Shown here: in pieces, positions 12,099 to 25,229 of the stretch
How the letters are laid out: each line of letters begins with the position of its first letter
Position numbering within the stretch: position 1 is the stretch's first letter
Assembly: GCF_002775205.1 (NCBI RefSeq)
Contig: NC_036450.1
Span: 24,702,288 to 24,766,287, forward strand
Length of the DNA: 64,000 nucleotides
Direction of reading: 5' to 3'
Source: Xiphophorus maculatus
Taxonomy: Eukaryota > Chordata > Actinopteri > Cyprinodontiformes > Poeciliidae
Made by a program: the position numbers and the translations under genes
Notes under the pieces: generated by a model
What the model was told of the DNA's origin: nothing
The model's database searches: none
The model's input: only the letters and a program-made list of their open reading frames with translations

Positions 12099-15000
12099 AT
12101 GAGTGTTTCGCTGGTTGTTATCCGTCTGGAAATAGCCGACCGGTCTCCTTTTCCACGAGGTTTTCAATACTCTGCTGGTGAGTGAGCATTTCCGAGCTTC
12201 TATTTTGAAAGTTCGTGCTGAGCTAAAGACTAACCAGCAGCGACAGTAGAAGCAGCGCTGCTTCGCTTGGCCTGGGTGTTGTGCTTGGTTTAATGTTGAG
12301 GGGGGGGTTTGTGCCGAGATGATGCCGTTTGTTTCACCTCCAGTTGAAGGCATGTCCGAGGAGGAGCTCCGGGAAAAAAGTCTCGGTTTAGCCAAACATG
12401 CCCTGAGTGGGAAGAGTGAGCTGGAGCGAGCAGCCATCCTGCACCAGCATATGGGCAGCAGATCCGTGGGGGACATGGTGATAGAAACCTATGAGCCCGC
12501 CTCAGGTAAGCCTTTATACATATGAAGAGCTGGGAACATGTTGCTGCTCCTTGTGCTTAATTTTTACCTCGACACAAACCACCAACCTAAACATTGTTAG
12601 ATGTACACTCTATGAAGGAAACGTGCCTGTTTTAGCAGAGTATTGCGCTCTGTCACAACACAGAAATGGTTCCGAGAAGGGGTTCCATCCATTTTACTGT
12701 CTCTGGGAAGAGTTGGGCAAAACGAGTCCATTCTGTGGAGCTTTGTAGCTTTTTGACGGACCTGACCAGCCTCCTGCCCATGTCTTGGTGCCACAAACCA
12801 CAGGAGAGACGGCAAGCGCAGTTGGTGGTAACGGCACTTCCGGTGTCCGCATCCCGGCAGCTGACACTGGGGCGAAAGAGCTGCTGCTGTTTTGCGGGAT
12901 GTCGATGCAGGTGTTCTGGCAGCTGCCACTTTCCATCAAGTAAATGCCGTCAAGTAAAAACTTGAACTAAAAGCTTCCTGGAGATTTTTAGAATCTCATG
13001 TTTTGTTCTTTGGGCATAACTACCCGTAGAATCCTTCATCATCTTCCTCTCCTAAATCTAATTGACAGCAACTGTAAACACACCTCACTTTCAGAACCTA
13101 CTGCTGATGGAGGGCTTTAAGTGACTCATGCTTGGTTCTGAGTCTTTGTGTAACGTTAGATCCAGAACTGATCACACTTTTATGATTTTCAACAGACCAT
13201 GGTCGCTGCCTCTGATTGACGTTTCTTTCCTCGTGCAGCAAGAAGTGACGAAGGAAGCAGCAGTCCTCAGAGTGCGCAGACTGAGACCCCAGTTTCCCAG
13301 GAGACCAGCGGCGCCTCGCAGGCGGCTCCGGACTCGCCCTCCAAGCAGCTACCAGAACAGATCTCCTTCTTCAGCGGGAATCCGTCGGTGGAGATCGTCC
13401 ATGGCATCATGCACCTCTACAAGACCAAGTGAGTGGTTGTGGGTCCTGATCGGACACGTTCAGAAAACGGATACTGGGTTCCGTCTGCCTCCAGCCTGGA
13501 AGACGATGGAGTTTAATTTCAGTATTTTTCACATCTGGATAACTATGGAGGAAAAAAGAAAAGAGAAGGGATTTTATTTCCAGTCCAGGATCCCATTGTC
13601 TAAACAGCTCCTCTCTTTTTTTCTGCCTTTCTGATATCCTTCCTTCCATCTTACCTTTATCTCTCCTTTGTTTTTCCTCATTCTCTCTTATTTCCATCCT
13701 TTTTTCATCTTTTTTGTTCTTCCTTATCTTCTTTGACTTACTTCTTATTTTGTGTCCTTCCTTCTGTCTTTCCTCTCTCCTTCTTTCCTTCTATCTTTCC
13801 TCAGTTCCTTGTTTTCCTATCTTCTTTTCTTATTTGATTCCTTCTACTTTAGTTCCTCACCTATTTCCTTAGTTGTCTTGTTCTTTCCTTAATTTTTTCC
13901 TAGTTTCCTTCTTCCATTAGTTTCTTGCTAATTTTTTCTTCTTTCCTAAGTTATTTGCTTGTTTCCTTAGTGCCTTCCTTGTTTCCTTCTATTTTCCTTA
14001 GTTTTTAATGTTTTTTCATAGCTTATTTTTAGTTTCTTCCTTATTTCCTCAATTCTTTCCGTCTTTCCTTTTTATTTCTTGTTTCCTTACTATGTTTTAT
14101 CCTCGTGTCCCTCTTCCTGCATGTCATTCTTTGCTGTAAATTCATGGCTGATGTGTCATTTTTGTATTTTACGTTTTAATTGATTGTAAGGCACTAAGAA
14201 CTCTGGATATTCAAGTTTTTTCAAATCTGTCACAACCCGTAAGCTTGATGTGAACTGGGATGTCCTGCTGCTCTCCTTAATTACTACAAATACAGCATTA
14301 AAATACATAAATCAATCTTTTTGTGAATGTAAAACGCCTTTTTTTTTGTCCAATCTGGCCGCAGTAAGATGACGTCGCTGACTGAAGACGTGCGGCGCAG
14401 CGCCATGGTGTGCATCCTGACCGTGCCGGCCACCATGACCAGCCACGACCTCATGAAGCTCATGGCTCCGTTCAACGACGTCATGGAGCACATGAAGATC
14501 ATACGGGACTCCACTCCCAACCAGTACATGGTTCTCATCAAATTCTCCTCTCAGGTAACTCCGTCTGCTGTTAAAAATCTTTTTTCCGTCTGGTTGTTAA
14601 TGGGTTAATCCAGAAAACCAGACAACAAATTAGCAAAGCAGCTCCGCGTTGTTGCATTTGGGGCAATAAAATGTTTATTTTTTTTAATTTAAATAGAAAT
14701 TTAATTTTAGCATTTGCAACATTTAAATGTATTTCTTGTAATATAACATAGCAAAGCAGAATCTTCCAGTCTGTAAATATATTCCACTACTCTTATTTTG
14801 ATTTATTTTGGTGAGCATTATTAACATTCTGGAAGTCGGATCAGCCAATCAGGAGCGCCTCTGCCGCTCCAGGTCACTGAGCCGTGACTCGACCTTTTTT
14901 CTCGACACGCCGTCTGCTTTGCGTCTCCCAGGGCGACGCCGACAGCTTCTACACGGCCTGCAACGGACGCCAGTTCAACTCCATCGAGGAAGCAGTGTGC

Positions 15001-18000
15001 CAGCTGGTCTACGTGGAGCGAGCGGAGGTCATAAAGTCTGAGGACGTAAGAATGCTCGTCGTTTCCTTCTGAACCTGCTGCGTTGCTCTAATTCCAAGAA
15101 CAAATTCCCACAAGGCCAGTGGCTCAGAGGTCTGTTAGTGAGCCGTCAGTTTAAGGTGGCGCGTGTTTGGACAGACGGACGGCTCAGACATGCAGAGCTT
15201 TGGGCTCAAAGGTCAAGGCCAGGTAAGCTCTGTGGCTTCTTGACCTCCGACCTTAATCACTGAACCATGTGGGAGAGTCGCTTGGCTGCAGGTGAACAAC
15301 GTTTCTGGGAATTTTTTCCAGTAAGCACAGAATCAAGCGCATAAAAAGTTCAAATGATAATTCATATTTTTTGAAGGAAAAATTTGTCTAGTTTGGCGTC
15401 ACAGTCCATTTTATTTATGGTTTGGTTGTGTGTGTGTGTGTGTGTGTGTGTGTTTTTTTTTATTATTTCCATTTTGTTTATTGTTGCACCGATATGATAT
15501 TAATATCTGTATCGGTCCTGATACTGAAAAAAATTAAAAATTGTAGATCAGGTATTGGTGACAATGAGCCCCATCCATAAGGGCAGATCTATTCAGTCTA
15601 GTTCTATGCTTTGTGCTCTGAGCAGCAGCGTGATTGATTCTTTACTTTACATTATTTTTAGAATTCCTACTTGCACTTTCTGAACCATTTGGAAGGTTTA
15701 TTGTAATCAGATTTTGACGCTGTTTTTGTTAAAATTTTGATTGTTTATTTTGCATTGGGTGTTATAATCTCAATTTCACTGACTGAACAAATGAAAGTTG
15801 TAAAGCTATTGGTGCATCCCAGGTTTTTGCTCGTTTTATTTTGAATATTTCGAATATCTTCAAGTTCCAGTGTTAAATGTTCTATATAAAATGAAAGTAT
15901 GTTTGTTTTTGAGAGAGCAAACTTGCATTATTATCAATACTTGAAAATGGCCTCAGAGCAACAATATTATCGTTTAGTGAAATAGTTACTGGAATAGTTT
16001 ACTTTGTCTCAACGTTATTTTTGTTTGGATTTGTGGTTTGTTTTTCCAGATGAATTTGTTGTGTCCGTATTTAACATTTCAGCTTTATTTCAAACAAAAC
16101 TAGTCTTTACTAACGTCTCGACCCTGACCGTCAACCTTTCCTGGTCTCTCCTTCCTCTGTACATTTAATTCCTCCATACTTCTCCTCTTCCCGTCTGTTC
16201 TGCCTCAGGGAGCCAGCCTGCCGGTGATGGAGCTGACCGAGCTGCCGAAGTGCACCGTGTGCCTGGAGAGGATGGACGAGTCGGTCAACGGCGTCCTCAC
16301 CACCCTCTGCAACCACAGCTTTCACAGCCAGTGTCTCCAGCGGTGGGAAGACGCCTCGTGAGTCGAACACACAACCCTTCCTTCTCCGAAACGTTGTTTA
16401 ACACTCGGTTAACGTTTCGATCTGAAAGCTGTTAATCATTTTTTTTTTTGTTTGTTTGTTTTTTTTACCTGACTCGTTTCCATCCTCCATGTTTGTTCTT
16501 CAGTCAGTTTCTCGGTGCCGGTTCGGCTGCGTTTCTCTGATTGTCTCCGCTCTGTGTTTCCGCGTGATTCTGGACGTCTCTCTCAGCTTTGTGTGACGCG
16601 TTTGTTCTGCTGTGTGTGTTTTTCTGTTTCACAAAGGACCTTTGACCTCAGCTGAGTGCGCTGTGTGTTTTCTAGGTGTCCGGTGTGTCGGTACTGTCAG
16701 ACGCCAGAGCCGGTGGAAGAGAACAAATGCTTTGAGTGCGGCGTGCAGGAGGTGACCAATCACTCTCTGAGAACGTCACACCTGACTGATGTTGTTTATT
16801 GAACTTTTCTTTTAATTATTCTGTTTGTTTTGGTTTTTTTTTCCCTGCAGAACCTGTGGATCTGTTTGATCTGCGGGCACATCGGCTGCGGGCGCTACGT
16901 CAGTCGTCATGCCTACAAGCACTTTGAGGAAACGCAGCACACCTACGCCATGCAGCTCACAAATCACCGTGTGTGGGACTACGCTGGAGGTACGGCACCT
17001 TTGATGACCGGGTTTGTGTGGGAAAACAGGGTGGCGACTGCAAAGGAGGAGGTTTATCAATGGGAAACCATTTCCGTTGTTGCTGTAATGAATTTTGTCC
17101 ACAAGGGGGCAGAAGAAACCCTAAAATTTTCAAAAAGGGAATCTTTGTTTTCATTTAGAGTGGAATGACTAACTTACAGATAAACTGTAAACCAGAACAG
17201 GGCAACAGCTCCATGTGATTTTAGTTTATTATTGTTTAATTATTTTCACGTCATTATTATGGGCATTATAAGTAATTACTCATTATTATGTCCTCCCTCT
17301 GTTTTATTCTGTGTCTGAGTGTAGAATCATAGTGCATGGAGAACATTTAACCACACAAGTAGGACTGCAGCTACCAATTATTGTAGTAATCGATTAATCA
17401 GAGTGCTTCTGTTTTTCTTACCTGTCTGCCACAAACACGGATCAGTTCTTACTGGTTCAACCCAAACTAGCAAGTTGGGATTAAAAGAAGCTAACAGTGA
17501 ACCTGATGCTTCACTTGATATAAAGTGGATATTTTAGTTCATTGTTTTGCAGAATAAAACAATCAACCACTTTAAATGGTGAATATGTTTTTTCACTCTT
17601 CCATTCTGCAGATTTATTAAACTGAAACAAGCGATTATTTTACTAATCGATTATTCTGGTGATTGATCGATTAATCGGATAAAAATTATTGCCACATCTG
17701 GCAGATTTTTCATTTCTTTCATTAAGCCTATTTTGTCCAATATTAAAAATGCAATTTTTTTTCTTTTTTAAAAATAGTTAAACAAATATTTGATTGCCTT
17801 AAATCCAATAATGACACATTCCTTTAACGTATGTTTGATCATTTCTACACCTAAAAACCTACTTTTCACAGAATTTGTTCTGTTTTTGGGTAGAACATAT
17901 TTACAAAGTTTTTTATGTTAAATGCAAAATTTATACATATTTTGTTGACTTTTGCCTTTATTACTGCTGTAACTGTGTTGTTCTCTCGGCAGATGGCCTT

Positions 18001-19198
18001 TTTTTATACTATTATCCGATGAACAATTATTTGATCACTAAATTAATCGATCATTATTTCAAGAATAGATTAATCACCACTAAGCTGATTAATGATTTCA
18101 GCCTCACTGTATAATTAATATCTTAAAGATCACATGTAATTTGTACAACCTTAGCTTCCAGTTGGTGTTTTCAGCTCATTATGTTTCATTTCTTTTATGT
18201 TTCATGAAAAGCGCCTGATGTGGGCAGAGTTTCCTGCCTTGGCCTCAACTGGCCAAAGCTCACAGTTCCACTTAAAGTCTCAGTAGAGTTTTGCATACTA
18301 AATATGTTTACATTTATGATGGTAGGTAATCTTAACCTTGCTCCACTTGGCACATACAGAGCTTCCAATGGTTGTCATGGAGACTTGATAACACCAAGAT
18401 CCCATTCTTCACTAAGTTTTGGGGGGCTCTTTTTTTTTTTAAGCCTCTCCTTCCATCCTGCTCTCTTACTGTGGTGGTGAGACAGATGTGGGTCCTGGTG
18501 ACCCAGAGATGCATGGTGTCACGGAATCAGCCATTTCTGATCAACTGAAGAAAGGTTGAGAATGAGTTTTAAAAATGCTTTAGTTACTTTTTGTTTTTTA
18601 AATCGCTAGGAGGATCAACAGTTGTCCCAACGATGATTTTCCTAGGTGTTTTGGCCTAAAAGAGAAAAGCCTTCCTGTAGTGATCGCTGTGTAACTCTGT
18701 GTAATGCAGATAACTACGTGCACCGCCTGGTGGCCAGTAAGACCGACGGGAAGATGGTGCAGTTTGAGTGCGAAGGAGACACTTGCCAAGATGAGAAAAT
18801 AGATGCTCTCCAGTTGGAGGTAAGCAGTCTTTTTTTTTAGATGAGATTCGGTTCCTCTGAATGAGCCCGGACAGATCCCAACGGTCCGCCTCCGTCTGCA
18901 GTACTCCTACCTGCTGACCAGCCAGCTGGAGTCCCAGAGGATCTACTGGGAGAACAAGATCGTTCATCTGGAGAAGGAGACGGCCGACGAGGTAGAGGAG
19001 CAACAACGTGTCTTGGTGTCGTGTCAGGTCGTGAGTTCTGGATCCAAACTCTTCGATTCTGCTCTCAGATCAACAACATGAAGGCGAAGTTTAAGGAGAC
19101 CCTGGAGCGCTGCGACAACCTGGAGCAGCGATTCGGAGAAATAAGCAAAGAGAAGCAGAGCTTAGAGAAGAAGTAGGTTTGTCTTTTTAAATGGGGAG

Positions 19199-19263
<65 letters not shown>

Positions 19264-22200
19264 AATGTGAGCTCATGTATTCAGGCTTGCAACTAGTGAT
19301 TATATTAGTAATCAGTTATTCTGACTATTAATCAGATAAAACAACTGGCACACTGCAGATTTTTATGTTTTTATTTAACCACTTAAGTTTATTTTATACA
19401 ATATTACAAATACATAAAAGATGCAAATAAACAAATTCAATTCATTTTTTAAATAAGAAAATGAAACATTTAGTTCCCGAAAATTCAGTAAAAGCTTTCC
19501 TTTATTGTACACTTGATCATTTGTAGCTAAGGATGAATCTGCAGCTAGAAAGTTTCCGTTTGACTTGACATCAATATAGTGTAGAAATAATCTGGTAATT
19601 ATTTTTTGGATTAACCTATTAATAGCTAGAAAGCATAAGATGTTAGACGTTTTTTACAGAATTTGAACCAGGGGAAACTAAAATGGCCACTTGAAGTTCC
19701 AGGTAGAATATTTTTACAGACTAGTTTATTTATAGTGTTAAATAGAAAATGTATATATTTTTGTACAGTTTTAGCTTAATTACAGTTCTGAGTGTGCCGT
19801 TCTTCCAATAAACGATTAATCAATTATTAAATTAGCTGACGATTATTTCAATAATTGAGTCATCACGACTAAGCACATTATTGTATCTTGTTGCCATGGT
19901 TTTGTGACTGTTCAGCTGCTACTTCACTTCTTACAAAAACACACATTTCAGTAGATTTACCAACAGTCTTTACTGAGAAACTAAAGGAATGTCAATTCCA
20001 AAGAAACGCCAATATCTGGTCTAACCTGACTGCCGTTTCCCTGTATTGCATTCATCACAATATTGTCACAATATTTTCTTGCAGCAAAAATCTGAAAGTC
20101 CTGCTGTTAATCATAGTGTTAAAGGAAAACGGCTCTTTTCCAGCCATGCTTGTTTTCTAAGGATGAAGTGGCAAAGCCACAGTCTTTACGTATCGGACTC
20201 TTTCAGGTGCACTCAGCTCAACGGTCGAGTGCTGAAGCTGAGCCAGGAGCTGAAGGAGGAGCAGGAGATGAACCGCTGCCTGAGAGCCAACCAGACGCAG
20301 CTGCAAGCCCAGCTGGCCGAGGAGGAACGCAAAGGAAAAGAGAGCGGTAAGTCATGGAGCTTCATCCACATTTCTGCCTCAGTGACGTCTGTCCTCTAGT
20401 ATTACTTCAGTTTCCACGTCTCCTCATGAGTATATTGTCCACTACTTTTGTCTCTGCAAAACAGGGGTCTCTTTCTTCTAACGGTAAATATTTCATCCAA
20501 TGCTAAAACACTACACCGGCATGTTTTTTAGCAGAAGCTATCGCTAAAACATTACATCAACATGTTATTTAGCAGAAGCTAATACTAAAACACTACACCA
20601 ACATGTTATTTAGCAGAAGCTAATACTAAAGCACTACACCAACATGTTATTTAGCAGAAGCTAATACTAAAACACTACACCAACATGTTATTTAGCAGAA
20701 GCTAATACTAAAGCACTACACCAACATGTTATTTAGCAGAAGCTAATACTAAAGCACTACACCAACATGTTATTTAGCAGAAGCTAACGCTAAAACACTA
20801 CACCAACATGTTATATAGCAGAAGCTAACGCTAAAGCACTACACCAACATGTTATATAGCAGAAGCTAACGCTGAAACACTACACCAACATGTTATATAG
20901 CAGAAGCTAACGCTAAAGCACTACACCAACATGTTATATAGCAGAAGCTAACGCTAAAGCACTACACCAACATGTTATATAGCAGAAGCTAACGCTGAAA
21001 CACTACACCAACATGTTATATAGCAGAAGCTAACGCTGAAACACTACACCAAAATGTTATTGTCAGAAGCTAACACTAAAACACTACACCAACATGTTAT
21101 TTAGCAGAAGCTAACGCTAAAATGTTACACCAAAACCTTATTTAGCAGAAGCTAAAGCTAACGCACTACACCAATACAATATTTGTTGCGAAAATGCTAA
21201 AGCGCTAACTTCAACTCAAAGCATACAGTATCTTCCCTTAAAAGACTACACACCTAGGGCACCAATTTAATTTGACATTATAATTTACATGTTTTAAGGC
21301 ACTTAGATGTTGTACTTATGTTTTATATTTTGCTCTCTACTTTGTTTTATTTTGTCGCTGTACGTTTCTTGTTAGAAATAAAGCTTTGGGAGGGGGGATA
21401 GGAGAACAGTCTAGAACAGGGGTGGGCACTCCTGGTCCTCGAGGGCCGGTGTCCTGCAACTTTTAGATGCATCTCTACTTCAACACACCTGAGTCAAATA
21501 ATGAGGTCGTTAACAGGACTCTGGAGAACTTGACTGCACTTAGGAGGAGATTCAGCTGTTGGATTCAGGTGTGTTGGACCAGGGAGACATCTAAGAGTTG
21601 CAGGACACCGGCCCTCGAGGACCAGGAGTGCCCACCCCTGGTCTAGAACCAAAACTTCAACACAGATGTCAAACTTTATTCAGCTAAAAGTTTACAAAAC
21701 AGCAAAGTAAATTAGCGCAATAGAATTTATTAAGAAACTTCTATTTAGGGGAAGCTATGTGCCCTAATGGTTATCAAAGTTAGCTAAAGCGCTAAACGAA
21801 AAAATAGCCCCGCTATTAGCGGATTAGCGGACATGTTGCTGCGACTCCAATAACAGCTTGCATGTCTGCTTCTGGAGGAGATCACAGAGAATACAGATTT
21901 ACAGTCGTTAAATAATATACATTGTATCACATTAGAATGACTGAGGCGATGTTCTAAAGAAGAGCCGGGGGAATTTCCTCCACGACAATTTGAGTGACTG
22001 ACGAGATCTGATGGAAGATGACTACCTACACATTACAGCAGCCAAAAGTGGTTCTATTGACGGCCGTAGTTTATTTTTTCCATGTGTGACCAACTCATTT
22101 TCAGATGAACTTTCTCTCTCTGTGGAACAAACGGTGGGCCGTGGAGAGCGCTATGCTAAGAGAAATGACTGCTGGGAAATGTTTAGGCTGGTTTACATAA

Positions 22201-25166
22201 TCAAATAAGTTCTTGCGCTCATTGTTATCCTGTTTGTTCCCGATCAGCTGCTCCTCTGCCAGGACCCTTTAGAAATGCCAGCTAGAACAGAATGATTTAT
22301 TTTTGACAGAATATGGAAACGCACGCTCGGCCTCGCTGTCTACTACTACTTCCTCTTTACGTGGCCACATTTGCAAATGAGATGCAAATTACTGCAACAC
22401 AACCAAGCCGCAGCTATAACTGAGTGTGATGGCCGTCTGCAAGCGGGTGAAGAGGAGGAATGAGTCTTTATGAGGCAGATTCTCCTTTCTTGTTAGAATA
22501 AATGGCTTGAGGTGCTAACCTTCTGGAGTAACATTGTTTTTTTTTAGTCCCACCGTTATTTTGTTCAGCTCTGCAATGTTTTCAGTCTACCTGTGAGTTG
22601 GCGTACCAGTAGTTTTCCTTCGACCTCTGGGTTTTTATTACAGGAAGCCTTCAGACAAAGCTCCCTCTCTACACATCCTCCCTCTGTGGATTGGGACCTT
22701 CCCTTTCAGACTTTATGGTCCTCTCATAACCGCTGCAGCTTCCCTGTAAATAATGGCCTCGTAATGTTTCTTTTGTTGCGCCCGAGTTGTCGGAGGTCAT
22801 CCTTTAGAAGTCAAACAAGCCTTTCATGCAGCTCACAAATCTTATCTTTGAGTATTCACTCCCATGTCACGACCTTTCTTCTGCTGCTCATGTAAGGTTT
22901 CCTCGGACGAGCTTCGAAAGCCATTTGTTTTTCCTCCAACATGTAAGGAGTGAGGATTGCTCATGTCCTGCTAAGTAGCAGCAGCAGCATGCTGTCATAC
23001 TCCAAAAGCATCTGTCAGGACGGCTTTGAAAACACAACACAACCAACAGCGGCTAGCTCAAGTGAAAAACATTGTTTTTATTTATTCAGTAGCACTCTGT
23101 TCTGCAGCTATCATGGGATGTTTTGCAGGATCTGACAAATTAGGCATAAGAGTAGGAAGCTGAGTAATCAGTGGAAGGTGCAAAGTTGTAGCTCCACTCT
23201 AGAGCAAGTATACAAGTTTTCAGTCCATTAGAAGTCAAGTCAGTCAAGTTTATTTGTTTAGCACATTTGAGCAATAAGACAGTTCAAAGTGCTTTTCACC
23301 TTCAAAACATAATGCAGTAACTAATCATGAAACAAGCAATAAACATTACATTTTGTCAAAAGCCATCATCAAATTAATCACACATCAAATATGTTGATCA
23401 GTGTTCCACTTACTGCTAATGAAAGGTGGCTCTAAACACCGGACCCTCCCCCCGTATGTGTTTAAGCCTGGCAGGCCACCTTTACTTGCCCCCCGCCAGG
23501 CTAGGCATCACTTATTGTAAATAGACAAATGATGTCCAAGACAATTGATTTGTATTTACAATAGCCATTTGCAAATCATATAAACGGCTATTAACAGAAT
23601 GTGGAAATGCACGCTCGGTCATGCGTTTCCACGTGACCGAGTGACCATTAGCTTCCTCATGTGAGGCGCCGCTTATCAAACCAGAAAGGAACTACATCAC
23701 CAGCCCAGCTGCAGCGCTTTTCTGGACTTTCCCACTTTGCACGAATCACCATCTATCTGGTATTATTTTGGGCAATGCAAACTGTCTGAACAAACATCAG
23801 CTTTTTGAATAATTTTGAACTTTTAGGGATTTTGAACTGGTTCTTTCAATGGGTTTTTGTCCCCTCTCTGATCCCGTCCCACCAGAGTGATGTGATAGGT
23901 TGATACAACAACAGCAGATCTTTAGACCCGTGTTTTCCAGCCCTGGTCCTCAAGGCACACTGACCTCTATGTTATAGATGTTTCTCTGCTGTAATGTGCC
24001 TGATTCAACTGGCTGCTGTTCAACTAATGCCTTTTTATCAGCCATCAATTGAAATTAGCTGGGCTGAAGCAAGGAAACGCCTAAAACATGCAGGCCACTG
24101 TGCCTCGAGGACCAGGGTTGGCAAACAACCCTTTAGAAGACCTCTAGTTTTTGGTTCTGTGACACCAATAGTGAATATTGGTGTCACTAATATTCACTAC
24201 TCTAATAGTTGAATAGATGTGGAAACGGTGACAGGAATGTGTCGGAGAGAGGAGTTTTACAGCGACAACCCTGGAGCTGACCCATGTCCACCCCCAAAGG
24301 GTCGTACACAGGGAAAGCAGGTGTGATGGCATTCTAGACCCGTCTTTCCAGGAAAACACTCCGTTGAGCTGAGATTCTTGTGAAACAAGCTGAATCCATG
24401 CTTGGCAACGGGCAGGGTTACATCCATGGCAAATTGGGAGTCTGATGTACCGGACATGAAAACAGTTCATTTGGATTTTCTTAGATCAGTTGACACGTCT
24501 GCATGGATTTAAGCTTTTAGAACTTAGTGCAGATCAATTCTGGGTGTTCAAAAACCCAGAGTGAACACGCAACTCTGTTGGTTTGTTTTTATGTTCACCA
24601 CAGATAGGAGTACTACTTCTTTTTTTCGGTCCGGTTTGTTTGGGGAGGAGTGACTGTGTAATCGAACTCTAATGCACACCAAAAAAAATAACCCTAACCC
24701 TCTGGTCGTCTTGGTTCGATTAAAGTGAACTCTGGAGTCTGCTCCAAAAGCAGGAAGTGGACTACAGCAGGGCATTCTGGGTCAATACCAAAACAAACGT
24801 GGGGTTCTAGCGCTAGCTGGAGAAATTGCTACGGCTGCTAAAATCCAATGCCACTCCATTTTTGTTTACATTTTGTGAAGAAGGAAGTTGAACTCAGTGT
24901 CTTCTTCAGAGGTTTTTGTGTCATTTCCCTCAGTGGTTATTTTTGCAGCGCCACCACAGGCGAGGGGGGGAATAGGTTTTTCAATTCGTCTGTCACTCTA
25001 GTCTTCCAGCATGTCTAATCTAATCGTATTGAATCTGATGCAAACCCTGACCTGGAGAGGAGGAGACAGAATATTTTTTTTATCTAAATACCAGATTCCT
25101 CTCTGCTGACATGTTGCCACTCCTCTTTGATCACTTTATCCCTGCTGCTTTCTCTGAAAGCACACC

Positions 25167-25229
<63 letters not shown>

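Noticed and set aside
12319..12321. ATG opening [16 protein letters not shown] as the brap start
   Set aside because: The first codons are intronic. Exon 12099-12177 gives the conserved N-terminus and splices in frame at 12344.
20502..21175. CRISPR-like regularly spaced repeats
   Set aside because: Units are head-to-tail with no unique spacers, in a vertebrate intron; it is a minisatellite.
24680..24700. AACCCTAACCCT as an interstitial telomere repeat
   Set aside because: Only two units, inside a probable dispersed repeat; expected by chance.
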